Assembly: GCF_963455315.2 (NCBI RefSeq)
Contig: NC_083318.1
Location: 132,798,153-132,862,152, forward strand
Direction: 5' to 3'
Source: Globicephala melas
Lineage: Eukaryota > Chordata > Mammalia > Artiodactyla > Delphinidae
DNA length: 64,000 bases
The stretch's first letter is position 1. Each line of letters begins with the position of its first letter. The position numbers and the translations under genes were made by a program. The notes beneath the pieces were generated by a model, which was not told where the DNA came from, ran no database searches, and saw nothing but the letters and a program-made list of their open reading frames with translations. This document shows positions 10,401 to 22,524 of this stretch, piece by piece.

Positions 10401-10944
10401 TATTTTAAAATGAGAGAGCAAAGAATACTGGAGGAAAGGCTGATCTAGCGAAAGGATATCCTTTCTACAAAAACTTTCTTTTCCCATCATGAATACAACA
10501 CTTTCCATTTAAGTTTTTTTGCTCACAGTTGACCCCCCCAAATTGAAATATTTGTGTGGATATGGGATAATTTCTAAGATCCAAAGTTAAGTGAAAAAAG
10601 GGGCAGGGGTGTGGTTAGAGAACACTTCTCCTCTCAGTTGTGGTTTAAAAGGCATAATGGACATTCGCCTATATGTGCAGAGACCACTTCCAGTATAGAC
10701 CTAGAGCTGGAAACATTCAGCTGTGACACGTGCTGCAGTGGCCAGTAGAGGACTGAACACCCTGCATTATTTTTCATCTATTCATATCAGTTTGGTTGTT
10801 CAAAAGCTTTCCAGCAGATGGTGCTAGACACTATTCAGTACACAAGTCCTTAGGACAGGAATTTGTGTCCACAATGAAAATAAAAGCCTTACCCCCTCTC
10901 CCGAATGGAAGGTCATCCACACTGAAACAGGGCAATAACTGCAT
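10401..10944. other. Intergenic, no feature seen
   Basis: AT-rich DNA with no recognisable exon, RNA or repeat. Confidence 0.4.
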
Positions 10945-11828
10945 TGCTTTAAAAAAAATACATTGAAGTATAGTTGATTTAGAGTGTTTTGATAGTTTCT
11001 GGTGTACAGCAAAGTGATTCAGTCATATTTATTATTTTTCATATGTATATATATATACATATGAAATATATATATTTTTTCTATTTCATATTCATTTCCA
11101 TAATTGTTTATTCCAGAATATTGAATATAGTTCCCTGTGCTATACTGTATGTCCTTGTTGCTTCTCTATTTTATATACACTAGTTTGTATATGCTAATAC
11201 CAAACTCCTAATTTATTCCTTTCCCATGCAATTTAACGTGCGGTAAACATAAGTATGTTTTCTATGTCAGTGAGTTTATTTCTGTTTTGGAAATAAGTTC
11301 ATTTGTATCATACTTTAGATTCCACATATGAGTCATATCATGTGATATATGTCTTTCTCTGCCTGACTCACCTCACTTAGTATTATAATCTCTAGGTCCA
11401 TCCAAGTTGTTGAAAATGGAATAATTTCATTCTTTTTTATGGCAGAGTAGTATTCCACTGTATTATATGTACCATATCTTCTTTATCCATTCATCTATCA
11501 AGGGACATTTAGGTTTCTTCCATGTTCTGGCTCTTGTGAATAGAGCTGGTATGAACAGAAGGGTGCATGTATCCTTCAGAACTATAAATTTGTCCAGATA
11601 TATGCCCAGGAGTGAGATTCCTAGATCATATTTTTAGTTTTTTAAAGAATCTCCCTTGTGTTCTTCATAGTGGCTGTAACAATTTACATTCCCACCAACA
11701 GTATAGGAGGCTTCGCTTTTCTCCATACTCTCTCCAACATTTATTATTTGTAGACTTTTTGATGATGGCCATCATGCTGCTATAAATGCCATTATTTCAT
11801 TCTTTTTTATGACTGGGTAATATTCCAT

Positions 11829-11873
<45 letters not shown>

Positions 11874-11930
11874 ATATATACACACCACATCTTCTTTATC
11901 CATTCATCTGTTGATGGATGGTCCCATCCA
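10945..11930 (-). mobile_element. L1 3' end, antisense, about 1 kb
   Basis: It opens TACATTGAAGTATAGTTGATTT with TGTACAGCAAAGTGATTCAG, the reverse of an L1 3' end, and continues through TTATGGCAGAGTAGTATTCCA and TCTTTATCCATTCATCTATCA (end of ORF2). A similar ORF2 stretch recurs after 11790, so two L1 pieces or an internal duplication are joined here. Confidence 0.8.
11831..11879. repeat. (GT)n microsatellite
   Basis: About seventeen GT units, interrupted at both ends, lie inside the antisense L1 where the element normally reads TATTCCATTGTG. Confidence 0.95.
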
Positions 11931-12921
11931 GTCTTAACTGGCTCAGATCGAACTAGACACTGCTGACTCCAAGTCCCTGGAAAATCACTGGGGCCAACAT
12001 CTTACTGTTTGTGGAGGACATGCAAGTCTTAAAACGACCTTGATCAGTGAAAGCAGGTGAAATAGATTAAAGCCACGGTTTCAGAAAGACACCTCTTCTT
12101 TCCTGGCAAGGACTTGATCAGTGAGAAACCCTGAACTCTTTGCTACAGCCCTCCCAGTGTCCTTTCTGTCTATAAAAGAGCTCTCCTCTCCATCTGTGCT
12201 GGGGACTTGCACATGGCTTGCCATGGTGACAGATCCCAAACGGCAATTCTGTGAGAACCAACCCGTCTTTTCTGGAGAAACATCTGGCCATCTATTTGTT
12301 TCAGGTTAGCAAGAGGGAGCTTTAAAATGGCACACTGAGGCTTAAAAGCCAACACCAGTAGGGGCCCCACATTTTCTCTTATTGTATTCTCTGAAACGAA
12401 TTGCAAAGCCCCACTCATCTCAAGGGGGCTGTAAAGGTATATGTATCAAGAGGTAAAAAAAAATGATGTTAACCACAATTCTTGAGTCCAATTAGACACT
12501 CATGAAATTTACATTAATGCTGAGGGCTAGAAATAAAACTTTCCAAATACAACTTATAAATACATAAACATAGAAACTGTTAATAATTTTGGCTCAATTT
12601 GATAGCAGTTGTTCAATAAGTTCATAGAAGATATTTCTTTTAAGTAAAATAAGCCTTAAAACAGTTTTCATTAGGAGAATTATAAAGCATTATATTATGA
12701 AATTTTTGTGATTCGTCAGAAAAAATCACGGAGTGTGGTGTCTAAACACAATGGAATGAAAGAAGAAAAATCTCTTAACTGAGAAAGGCTTCTGTGGATG
12801 AGGATCTAGGAGCTACTTAAATGACTGGAGTGACGTGCTGAAGACCAGAGGTGGATGGAGGTACGTCCCGACCGGAAACACACAGTCACACACACAGACA
12901 CATTTCGTGCTTTGCGTGGTT
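11931..12921. other. Intergenic, no feature seen
   Basis: No exon, RNA gene or clear repeat is seen. Short ORFs at 12.1-12.4 kb overlap each other on both strands and look like chance. Confidence 0.4.
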
Positions 12922-13223
12922 CTTTTTTTTTTTTTAATTTATTTTATTTTTTTATTTTTGTCTGTGCTGGGTCTTCGTTTCTCTGTGAGGGCTTTCTCTA
13001 GTTGTGGCAAGCAGGGGCCACTCTTCATCGCGGTGCGCGGGCCTCTCACTATCGCGGCCTCTCTTGTTGCGGAGCACAGGTTCCAGACGCGCAGGCTCAG
13101 TAGTTGTGGCTCACGGGCCTAGTTGCTCCGCGGCATGTGGGATCCTCCCAGACCAGGGCTCGAACCCCTGTCCCCTGCATTGGCAGGCAGATTCTCAACC
13201 ACTGCGCCACCAGATAAGCCCCC
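12922..13223 (-). mobile_element. CHR-type SINE, long form, antisense
   Basis: A T-run and TTTTTATTTTTGTCTGTGCTGGG lead into the reverse complement of the long CHR body, with the B box as GGGCTCGAACCC and the end GCGCCACCAGATAAGCC. Confidence 0.9.
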
Positions 13224-13542
13224 TGGCAGGAGTTCTTTAGACCCAACCAAGTTGTCAGTTACTTGCCGCGCAGTCTTAATTTGGATGTTCGGTGGTCGTC
13301 TGGGTGGATCTTTTCAAGTCCAAAGAAATAGAGCAATAGGAGAATGAGAAAGACTGAGGGGGAAAAGCCTTGGCCTCAGTGCGCTTCTTCACGGCCAGAG
13401 AACTGGTCTCTGGCAGATCCTGCAGGCGACGTCAGCTGCCACTTAACGGGCTACTTGAATCTACGTGGCTCAGGATAAGTCCCAGCCACCCTTCAGAGGG
13501 GAGCCATAGCCCAGTAGGCGGATCGAGATTATGGCCTTGGAG
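13224..13542 (-). mobile_element. Possible ERV leader next to an LTR
   Basis: On the minus strand this follows the primer-binding-like site and would be the untranslated leader of an endogenous retrovirus, with the SINE at 12.9-13.2 kb beyond it. No gag, pol or env reading frame was recognised. Confidence 0.35.
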
Positions 13543-13560
13543 GCCCCGCATTGGGTGCCA
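13543..13560 (-). other. Decayed retroviral primer-binding site, tRNA-Lys type
   Basis: On the minus strand it reads TGGCACCCAATGCGGGGC, which matches the Lys-1,2 type site (TGGCGCCCAACGTGGGGC, from memory) at 15 of 18 positions. Two of the three differences are CpG-decay type. It sits just inside the LTR that begins to its right. Confidence 0.45.
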
Positions 13561-14045
13561 GAAAAGATGTTGCAGGAAAGAGAGAGGGGTGCGAGAGGAT
13601 GGTCACATCCCAAGTCATGTCCGAGTCCCTGGGATGGCCGCCAAGTGTGGGTTCTTGCCTTCGTGCAGGCAAGAATTCAAGAGCAAGACGTAGTAAAGTG
13701 AAAGAAGGTTTATTCAGGGAGATACACGCTCCATAGACAGAGTGTGGGCCATCTTGGAAGGCAGGAGGCCGCATGGTTCTGATATGTACAAAATTCTGTC
13801 ACTCTGGTTAGTTAAAGAACACATCCCCCAGTGGATCAAATGTCATCAATAGTTAACCAGGGTGTATTAACCATATTTCCATAAAGTGTAAACTATCTGG
13901 ACCCAGAGGGTGGGGTCCCCAGCCAGAGAGGATTACTGCCAGGCCTTGAAAGCTCATGAAATTGGTTCTGCTGGGTTTCAAATCTGCCCTAGCAACGCGG
14001 TGCTGCCACACCCGGGTCTTCTCTCCAGCACACATTGTCTAACAG
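13561..14045 (-). mobile_element. Antisense ERV LTR
   Basis: GAGAGGATGGTCACATCCC, then GAGTCCCTGGGATGG and GAATTCAAGAGCAAGACG..AGTGAAAGAAGGTTTATTCAG match the LTR at 20.97 kb. TTTATTCAGGGAGATACAC is the reverse of an AATAAA-bearing R region. Confidence 0.65.
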
Positions 14046-15199
14046 CGACTCTCCTAAGTTCAGCTATTTTTGCAATCTGGATAGGCTGAGGATCTCCAAA
14101 ATCATCAAATCCTGCTTTTATTTTATTTTATTTACTTACTTATTTTCTGACTGGTCCCCTTAATCGATCTCCCTCCTCTCACGTTTTTCTGTAAGCAGCA
14201 AGAAGGAACCAGGCCACACCCTCAACACGTTGCTTGGAAATCTCAGCCAGATATCCAGGCGATTCCCTCTCAAGTTCTGCTTTCCACACAGCTGTAGGAC
14301 ACAATTCAGCCGTCTTCTTCTCCTGCGATATACCAAGAATCACCTTTCTTCCAGTTTCAAGTCACACGTTCCTCATTTCCACCTGAGTTCTCACCAAAGC
14401 ACCTTTAAAATTCACGTTTCTGCCAATATTCTCCCTAGGACAGTATGTGTATTCTCAAAGGCTAAAGGTATTCGTCATGAGCTGCCTGTTGGGCTGGTTA
14501 ATGACATTGTCATACCATATGGGTTAGAACACAGAGGACTAACAATACTAGTAGGGAAAACCAGAATCCTGATGAAATGCCTTCAAGGGCCAATCATTCC
14601 ATACAGTTGAATCTCCTAGGATAGGTGATTTGAAGAATCGATGTCTGTCTCCTCTTCACGCTTGGACTCAGAGCAGTCGGATATCAGACCTTATCACTCA
14701 GTTGACACTTTTCAGAAATTTCATAAGTGATCTGGAAGTCAAGTCACTTGACTTCAGTTCTTCTTTACTTTTCTTTGCTTATTGACTCTGTTCTTGGCCA
14801 CGAGATTGACAAGAATCAACTGTGATTTTATACCAGTTCCCTGCTTGCCAGGAGTCACGTGAACAAGAACTTTTCCCGTTAGAATTCTGTGACCTTAAAG
14901 GGGGGGGTTACAGAGGAGGGGCCAGAGCAGGGGCCCTAGGACAGTGGTGTGGGATGCAGTGACAGAGGTTCAATCTAATGCCCACAGGACTTGCAGCTGG
15001 ACTGATTGGTTGGGATTAAGGAATGAGAATTCAAAGATTCTTCCAAGGATTTCTGCATTTGCACTTGGGCAAATGATAGTTCCATTACTGAGATGTGGAG
15101 AGTAGGAAATGAGTTGTTTTCTGAATTGCAGAGAAGGTTGCTGGAAAATAAGAGATACATTTTACCTATTAAGGGAAAAATCATTTCAAAGATGCTGAG
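14046..15199. other. Intergenic, unassigned
   Basis: A TTTTATTTTATTTTATTTAC low-complexity run lies near 14116. The rest is unique-looking, and the 126-codon ORF at 14230-14610 has no recognisable domain. Confidence 0.4.
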
Positions 15200-15305
15200 A
15201 CAAGACAGTGTGGGGAATTGCTGTTGTTCATTACTGTATTCCCATCTCCTATAATGGTCCTAGTTATTAATTAATAAGTGCTCAATAAATATCTGTGGTA
15301 CTCAT
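15200..15305 (+). repeat. L2-like 3' end
   Basis: ATTACTGTATTCCCATCTCC followed by AAGTGCTCAATAAATATCTGTGG resembles the last 100 bases of an L2 element. Confidence 0.45.
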
Positions 15306-16079
15306 TAACTAGCTAATTAATTCTAGAATATGCAAATCTTATACGTCAAAACCATGGTCTAGTGCACACGTTGTTAATTGATTTTGTCTGCTTGGTGCAC
15401 TTGTAAGGCCAATACTCTCTTTCCTTTCCTGTAAGGTGTGACTAAGCCCTTAGCTCTCATCACAACAGATAAAAAGTAAAATCGTCATTTATCTTCCAAT
15501 CACTGCCACTTCCACTCTCCAGTGCAGACTTTATTTATGCAAAGGAGAATATTACTGATGTGAGAAAAAACATGCTGGTAACTTGGTCTTGGACAGGGCT
15601 GTGACCTGCCTAAAGATGGGGTAGGGCTGAGGACTGGAAAGGGCGAGGTCATTCTAATCTCTGCTGCACTGAAGCCGTGGGGCACAAGCAGGAAGCAGAG
15701 TCAGCGGACGCTCAGAGGACACTGTACTGTGTGCACCGCTACCCTCTGGCCCCGGGGTTCCTGCTTCATTCTACACCATCCTGGACGCTCTTTTCAGGCT
15801 GGAAACCTGAACCATCATCAGCACACCTGTCTCCTGGGCTGGGACTTTGCACAGTTTTTCTTCTGTGTGTCAGGCAGGTCCAGAGCTGGTCTGTGTACAC
15901 TTTCCCCTCTGGGATGAGGGGCCCTCCAACCCTGGACTAGGGACCCACTTGATCTGTGGGTGCAGGGAACATAGGATGGACTCAGCCAGACCCCTGAACC
16001 TGAGGGGTGCAGGCCCCTCCACATGCCCAGGGTGCCAGAGATTGTGCCCGGGAAGAGCAGGGGAGCCCGAGGGTCTGGC
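15306..16079. other. Intergenic, unassigned, GC content rising
   Basis: GC content rises from 15.6 kb into the promoter-like stretch at 16.4 kb. Overlapping ORFs on both strands reflect that GC content and none is recognised. Confidence 0.4.
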
Positions 16080-16210
16080 ATCACACCTCCCCAGGGAAGA
16101 AGCCTTTCAGATTTCAGTTCCTTATCAGTGAAGATGGGGTTAAGTGCCCTTGAGAGGATCATGAGAAGATCACAGAGGTGCAGCGGAGACCTTGTTATCA
16201 CCAGGGCCAA
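16080..16210 (+). repeat. MIR-like remnant
   Basis: TCAGTTCCTTATCAGTGAAGATGGGGTTAAGT..GAGGATCATGAGAAGATCAC follows the MIR pattern of CTCATCTGTAAAATGGGG and GAGGATTAAATGAG. Confidence 0.5.
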
Positions 16211-16299
16211 CGGTGCCTGACCTAATCAGAGCAGACCCTCCCCTCCTTTCCCCTCCCCTGCCCTCTGCTCCCTTCTGGGCAGCAGGTCTGAATACCCTC

Positions 16300-16490
16300 T
16301 TCCCTCACAGGACCCCATTCCCCAGGGGGAGGAGCCACGGTCTTTAGGGTGGGACCCCAATAGCTCCATCCCCCTCCTGGGGGTGTATATAAGCCCGGGT
16401 CACATCCTGGACCACACTATCTGGTGGGAGAGCAGCCTGAGGACCCGGCCCTGTGAACCAGGAAAGAACCGCAGCCCCAGATAAGTGGGG
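16300..16490 (+). promoter_or_regulatory. TATA-type promoter-like segment, owner unknown
   Basis: A TATATAAG box at 16386-16393 follows GC-rich sequence with GGGAGGAGCC and GGGTGGGACC motifs, and transcription would begin at about 16415-16425. The first open stretch downstream is not a known protein. It could be the start of an unidentified gene, an LTR promoter or chance. The opposite strand has AATAAA near 16603-16598, so an LTR or retrocopy on the minus strand is also possible. Confidence 0.3.
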
Positions 16491-16795
16491 ATCCAGGAGG
16501 GGACACAACTGGGGGCTTCCTGATCCCCTGCGCTGGGCCCAGCCTAGGGATCCACCTCCAAGGGAATCCAGACTTGGGTTTGGCTTATGTAAGAACACAT
16601 CCTTTATTAGGTTTCCCAGTCCCTCAGCGGGCCTCGTCCTAGGTCACCTAAATGTTGCTGAGAGCGCAGATGCCCAGTTCCCGCCCTGTCTGGGGCCCAA
16701 GGATGGAGAGACTGATATCTTTTGTGACACAAGAAGCTGGTCTGAAGCCACTGTGGGATCCCCCTCCGGGATGTCTCTGTCAGAGGCAGTTTGTG

Positions 16796-17340
16796 GTGTC
16801 AAACAAAATTTCAGAAACCCAGACCTGATTGAATTAGAGATGTTTATTTGGGGGTTGTTAGAACTGCAGCCCTGGAGCCCCAGATGCACTTGAATTGTCA
16901 TCCCCAGGCTACAAAATGGGGAAGGCTTATAATGGCAGAAAACTTTCAAGTTTACATAAATTGGTTATCAAGAATTAGGATTGGAGCTGGCAAGAAGTAA
17001 AGGTGCTTGTTAAGCAAGGAAGGGTTGGCTGGGGTCGAGACGATTACATAGTTGGTGGGTGGCTGTGATAGTGAAACCGCAAGGTTGCCACTAGAGCTGT
17101 TAGCAGACACTCTTGAAAACGGTTGGTGGTGTCCTTGAGTTTGAACCATTTCCGAAAACTCAAGTTCTCAGTGATGAGGGGAGGTATTTGAAACCACAAC
17201 GACAATGGCCACCTTGGTCCACTTTGATTTTTAAATGACTTTAAATCCATCACCAGTGTGTAGGTGGGGAGGAGAGTGATTAGAGCTGTGGGACCCAGTA
17301 TGAACTTGATCTTCCTCAACTTCATCACTGCCTGCTTGCA
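16796..17340 (-). mobile_element. Antisense LTR-like element
   Basis: TGTCAAACAAAATTTCAGAAACC and GATGTTTATTTGGGGGTTG, then a long G-rich stretch, look like an LTR in reverse with its AATAAA at about 16846. Family and ends are uncertain. Confidence 0.4.
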
Positions 17341-18029
17341 GACACAGAGAGTACAAGTAAGTTGCCCAACGTCACTCAGCTCCTAAGGGAGACCAGAAAC
17401 CTGGCCAGGGTTTTAGTCATTCGACAGCTTAGCCGGGGACTGAGGTGATATTTGGAGATGCCATCATGGTGGGATAACACGGAGTTGACAGTCACGTGTG
17501 GGAGGCAGATTTCCAAAACCTGGGTAAATTTACAACAGCCAGAGTGGAAAGAATTCCTGATCCTGTCCTTACAGCTCTGGCACATTTTGTTGGGGGAGGT
17601 GAGCCCTCATGGAGTCGGGAAGCTGGGATCTGGAGGAAGGGACAAGTGAGCTCTGAGCTGGGCAGCACAGGAGACAAGTGAGGGCTCTGCTTGTACAAAG
17701 GCGCTGGGGCCAGAGGGGGCTGAACCTGCAGGAAGAGGGCAGGAGGTTGAGCGCTGCAGAGGGCTCGGTGCTGGGGGAAGCTGGAGCTGAGGGAAGGACG
17801 CAGTTCCTGTGCAGGGAACAGCAGTCCTGCAGGAGAGGGTGTGATTAGATCCTGGCGTGGTGGGAGGAGACTGGAGGGGCCCAGCAGGTGGTGGTGGGCT
17901 GGGTGGTCAGAGGCTGGTGCAGGCACCCAGGGGAACATGTAGGGGCTTGGGCCAGGTTGTCAGTGGGGACAACAGAAGGTGTGTTCTTCGACCACAGCAT
18001 CCTGAGCATGGCAAGTCTGGGGTTTTGTT
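17341..18029. other. Intergenic, GC-rich, unassigned
   Basis: G-rich DNA (GCTGGGGCCAGAGGGGGCTG and similar) with no recognised gene. The 148-codon minus-strand ORF at 17492-17938 is proline- and serine-rich as expected from composition alone. Confidence 0.4.
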
Positions 18030-18205
18030 AGTTGAGTACCATGAGAACCTCCATGTGCCAGGCCTGCTGCTAGGCACATTTCCCCTCCTCTGTAAATCCT
18101 TTCTGAGCTGTCACAGGTCACAGGGCCATAGATGGAAGAGCCAGGATTGCAGCCCAGACAGCCTGGCTCAGAGTCTCTGCTCGCTCACCCGACCAGGCTT
18201 CCTCT
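18030..18205 (+). repeat. MIR-like remnant
   Basis: CCATGTGCCAGGCCTGCTGCTAGGCACATTTC, then GGTCACAGGGCCATAGATGGAAGAGCCAGGATTGCAGCCC, follow the MIR consensus order. Confidence 0.65.
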
Positions 18206-18529
18206 CCTTCTGGCTCCACTACCCTGTCTGTGGTCTTTTACAGAGCTCTGCCAATCAGACGAGGCACAAAGAACAATCTCTCTTGTTTTTCACACTGATG
18301 TCTCTGAATTATTAAAAATGATCTGCTTTGACTTCATAATTGGCCATCTGTTAATCTTCTTCACCCATTTTTGTATCCTGATTGTTCATTATGTTTGCTT
18401 GAATTGCTTGATATAAGCTACTTAAATGCTTGAAGCAATCATGTAGTTTTCTGATTTTCAAAACTTTGCCTCCTCGGCCAAACAGATTGAACGTATTTCT
18501 CTATAATTTATTTCTATAGTCTGTGGTTT

Positions 18530-18990
18530 TATGGTCACTTCTGCTTTTATTAGACATGCACATAGAAAACTGCTTAAGCCTGTAACCCTGCACCACCACC
18601 CAGATGAAGAAATAGATTGTTACCAGCACCCCTAGAGCCTTCTCACCTTCCTCCCACTCACTAGCCCATCCCTCCTCCCCCAATACGAGCACTAATGCTG
18701 AGGTCTAGCACCATGAAGTCATTTTTCCCGCACACACGGTGTGTATCCTTTTGTGCCGGGATTTTTGTCGCACCATGTTACATCTTTGAGATTCATTTCA
18801 GGTTTGGGGTGAAGAGTACTTAGTGTCCACCCAATGCTGATTAATGTCCCACTGTATGAATAGATGGTAATTCATTTACCATCTAATGTTGTGGAACTTT
18901 GGGGTTATTTCCAGTTTGGACTTGTGGAAAGTGTTCCACTGATCCTTCATAAATGTAGTTTTGTGCAGTTTGTAGCCCTCCTAGTTTATA
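18530..18990 (-). mobile_element. Ancient L1 fragment, antisense
   Basis: CACCATGTTACATCTTTGAGATTCATTTCAGG, CCACTGTATGAATAGATGG, and TGTTGTGGAACTTTGGGGTTATTTCCAG resemble the reverse of an old L1 3' region. Confidence 0.5.
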
Positions 18991-19082
18991 CTCTGAATGG
19001 TTACACAGCCTGAGTGACATAACTGAGTGTATGTTCTAAGATAGTTAATAATGCAAAATAGTTTTCAAAAGTGGTTATGCCC

Positions 19083-19285
19083 GGGGCTTCCCTGGTGGCG
19101 CAGTGGTTGGGGGTCCGCCTGCCGATGCAGGGGGCGCAGGTTCATGCCCCAGTCCGGGAGGATCCCGCGTGCCGTGGAGCGGCTGGGCCCGTGAGCCGTG
19201 GCCACTGGGCCTGCGCATCCGGAGCCTGTGCTCCGCAACGGGAGAGGCCACAGCAGTGAGAGGCCCGCGTACCGCAAAAAAAAAA
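19083..19285 (+). mobile_element. CHR-type SINE
   Basis: A full body from GGGGCTTCCCTGGTGGCGCA to GCCCGCGTACCGC and a ten-base A tail. The B box is altered to GGTTCATGCCC. Confidence 0.92.
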
Positions 19286-20964
19286 GATTTGCACATGGCA
19301 AAGCATAGTGGAAAGTGATGGGGAGTGTCACCCAATTTGCCATACCCAGTAATGATTTACATAGCATTTACATTGTATGAAGTATTGTAAGTAATCTAGG
19401 GGTGATTTGAAGTATACAGGAGGATGTGCATAGGTTATAGTATGCCATTTTATATAAGGGACTTGAGATCTGTGGATTTTTGTATCCTCTAGGGTGTTGG
19501 AACCAGTCTCCCTGCAGACACCAAGGAACGTCTGTATATATGAGAGCTCTCTCTAGTATGCATGCAACTTTGCTGTAAATCTAAAACTATGGTAAAACAA
19601 CAAAGTTATTTAAATACTATATGAAAGAGCGACGCCGCGATGGTCTGTGGCTCTTATGTGCCAGGCAGGAAACAACACACATCATGTCTACACTCATGTT
19701 ATCGGCTAGTTCTAGTGACACGACACCACTTGTTTGCAATGTGGCTGGGATCCTTGGGAGCCACCTTGCATGCAGGCTACTATATCCTTGAAAGAAAAGG
19801 AGAAAGAAAGAAGGAAGAAGGAAGATGGCAGCCTGTGGGGGGGTCCCAGTGTGTGGAAACCTTTCCTCCTTCACAGCTCCCTCCCACTGGTGCAGGTCCC
19901 GTCCCTATTCTTTTGTCTCTGTTTATTCTTTTTTCTTTTGCCCTACCCAGGTACGTGGGGAGTTTCTTGCCTTTTGGGAGGTCTGAGGTCTTCTGCCAGC
20001 GTTCAGTAGGTGTTCTGTAGGAGTTGTTCCACGTGTAGATGTATTTCTGATGTATTTGTGGAGAGGAAGGTGATCTCCGCGTCTTACTCCTCCACCGTCT
20101 TGAAGGTCTTCTCTAAACCTTTTGAATTGCTGGTGGCATCAGCTTCCCCTTTTTGTTTGTTCTTTTACTATGGGATGAGTATTTGGTTTTAATTTAAATA
20201 CTCTGAGATACAAAATATGACTCATTCCCTATCACAGTTCATGTCACACAAGATTCCTTAAGACAGGAACCCCGTCAGTATGATACTGAATCCTGAAAGG
20301 CTGGCCCTGCTTTGTACGGTACAGTGTAATTCAACAGGATGGGGCCAGCCTACCTGCTAGATGTTAATTAACCTAAAGAGCTCATTGTTATGCATTGAAT
20401 CTCCTTTGGACCCATTGCTTTTAAGAATTACCATCGTCTTCCCTACAAGACTACTTCAGAAGTTGTCTGGCTTTTACCCTCATGCCTCCTGTGTAAAAAC
20501 TGAAACTGTTCTAAATTTATCAGTGATTAGTTTCTCAGCCAAGGAATATTTTTTATGTATGTTGCTCTCTGAGGCACTTTACAGTCTTGAGCTCTGGTTG
20601 CTCCAACTTGTTTTAGCAAGTTGCTCTTCCTCTCCTTCCCCTTCCTGCATATGCCTGCAAAGGCACGCAGCAAACTTCTAATATGTAGTGTGAAACGTAT
20701 ATATGTATGTGTGTACGTATGGGCACACACAGGCATGTCTCTGTGCGTTTATACATATGCACACGTACATTATCTATAAATTCATCTAAAAATGCCTATA
20801 CCTCTTTCCTGCAGAAGTGAGATTTAGAGGGAGCAGGTCTATGTGTGCCATTTTGTTTTGTAAACGCTTTTTTAAAACAAAACACAACAGTAAAATGTAT
20901 TTACTTTCTTTGCCATTTGAAAACAACTTTTTAAAGAGAAAAAGCCAAGTTATTTTTGTTGCAG
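19286..20964. other. Intergenic, unassigned
   Basis: Several ORFs of 60-126 codons occur but none is recognised. A degenerate TATGTATGTGTGTACGTATG run lies near 20700. No exon or RNA gene was seen. Confidence 0.4.
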
Positions 20965-21515
20965 GAGAATGGGGTGAGAGAGGATGGTCATGTCCCAGGT
21001 CTCAGGTGAGTCCCTGGGACGGGCTGCCAAGTGAGGGTCCTTGGCTTCCTGTGGGAAGGAATTCAAGAGCTAGCCATATTAAGTGAAAGCAGGTTTATTT
21101 AGAGATACACACTTCACAGGTAGAATGCAGTCCATATCAGATGGCAGGAACAGCCCTGGGAGATAAACGTTTCAGAGACAGAATGCAGTCTGTCTCAGAT
21201 GGTGTGAGCAGCCCCGAAATGATATACAGTGGTTAGTTTTTATGGGCTGGATAATTTCATATCTAATAAGTAGGAGGATTATACCAACTATTCTGGGGAA
21301 GCGGGCGTTTCCAGGAATTGGGACACCATCCACTTTTTGGCCTTTTATGGTCGGCCTCTGAACTGTCATGGCACCTGTGGGTGTGTCATTTTGAAACCAT
21401 GCAACTCAGATTGGGACTTGGACCCGCAGGCCAGGACTTGAACCCAGCCAAAACCCAGATCAGGACTTGACCCCCTGTCTTTTAATTGAGATCACATACC
21501 TGATCTCAGGACTTA
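20965..21515 (-). mobile_element. ERV LTR copy A, antisense
   Basis: It shares GAGAGGATGGTCATGTCCC and the GGTTTATTTAGAGATACACA R-region signal with the LTR at 13.6 kb, and AGTTTTTATGGGCTGG plus CCACTTTTTGGCCTTTTATGGTC with copy B next to it. The far end has repeats of the type GGACTTGAACCC. Confidence 0.65.
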
Positions 21516-21985
21516 ATGAAGCTTAGGTTCTTGGTGTCTTGTTGCAGAAAGAATTCAGTGAGAGACCAAGCGAAGGTAAGAAGTGGATTTATTTAGAGAG
21601 ATACACATTCCATGGACAGAATGCGGTCTGTCTCAAAAGGCAAGAACAACACTAGGAGAAACACACTCCACAGACGGAGTGTGGGCCATCTCGGAAGGTG
21701 AGAGGCCCCAAAGTATGGGGTGGCTAGTTTTTATGGGCTGGGTAATTTCATAGGCTAATGAGTGGGAGGAGTATTCCAACTGTTTTGGAGAAGGGGGTGG
21801 AGATTTCCAGGAATTGGACCACTGCCCACTTTTTGAGCTTTTATGGTCAGCCTCGGAACTGTCGTGGCACCTGTGGTTGTGTCATTTAACATCTGCTAAT
21901 GTATTACAATGAGCATATAATGAGGCCCAAGGTCCACTGGAAGTTAAATCTTTCACCATCTTGATGCCAAAAGCTCAGCTTTTCT
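21516..21985 (-). mobile_element. ERV LTR copy B, antisense, tandem to copy A
   Basis: TTTATTTAGAGAGATACACATTCCA, AGTTTTTATGGGCTGGGTAATTTCATA and CAGGAATTGGACCACTGCCCAC repeat copy A in the same order and orientation. Confidence 0.65.
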
Positions 21986-22445
21986 GTATATCGGTGCTGA
22001 ATCCAATCTCAGAGACAGAGTTTTGGGTGAAGTAGAAAAGGAGAGTTTTAGTTCTTTGTGAGGCAAAGGGGGACACAGCAGGCTCCTGCCTCGAAAAACT
22101 ATGTGTCCCCACTTGGAGAGGTCAGTGAGAAGTTTTATAGTAATGGTTCAAAGGACATGTGATCAGCTTGTGGACATTCTTCTGATTGGTTGGTGGTGAG
22201 GTAAGTAGGAGTCAGCATCATCGACCTTCAGGTTCCCTGGGGTCTACATGCTTGTGGGCAGCATACCATCATTGTTAAATTTTCCCACCTGGAGGGGGTT
22301 TCAGTATCTGCAAAACAGCTCAAAGATATTGCTGTGTGTATCCATTGATGGGAAACCAGGACCTTGCACCAAGGCTGCACTACTGTTTCTCTTGACTGTT
22401 TCTCCCTGGTCTCGCATCCCCTCCTTTCTCTAATTAACAATTGTT
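21986..22445 (-). mobile_element. ERV LTR copy C, antisense
   Basis: TGGTTGGTGGTGAGGTAA, AACCAGGACCTTGCACCAAGGCTGCACTACTGTTTC and TTGACTGTTTCTCC are shared with copy D at 23.1-23.9 kb. It is a different LTR type from copies A and B. Confidence 0.55.
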
Positions 22446-22472
22446 TGAATCTGCTGGTTGGAACTCAGGGAA

Positions 22473-22511
22473 GGTCATGGAGGCAGGTCATGGAGGCAGG
22501 TCATGGAGGCC
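22473..22511. repeat. Three tandem copies of a 13-bp unit
   Basis: GGTCATGGAGGCA is repeated at 22473 and 22486 and, with a changed last base, at 22499, inside the LTR cluster. Confidence 0.95.
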
Positions 22512-22524
22512 CTGCTCAGTATCA

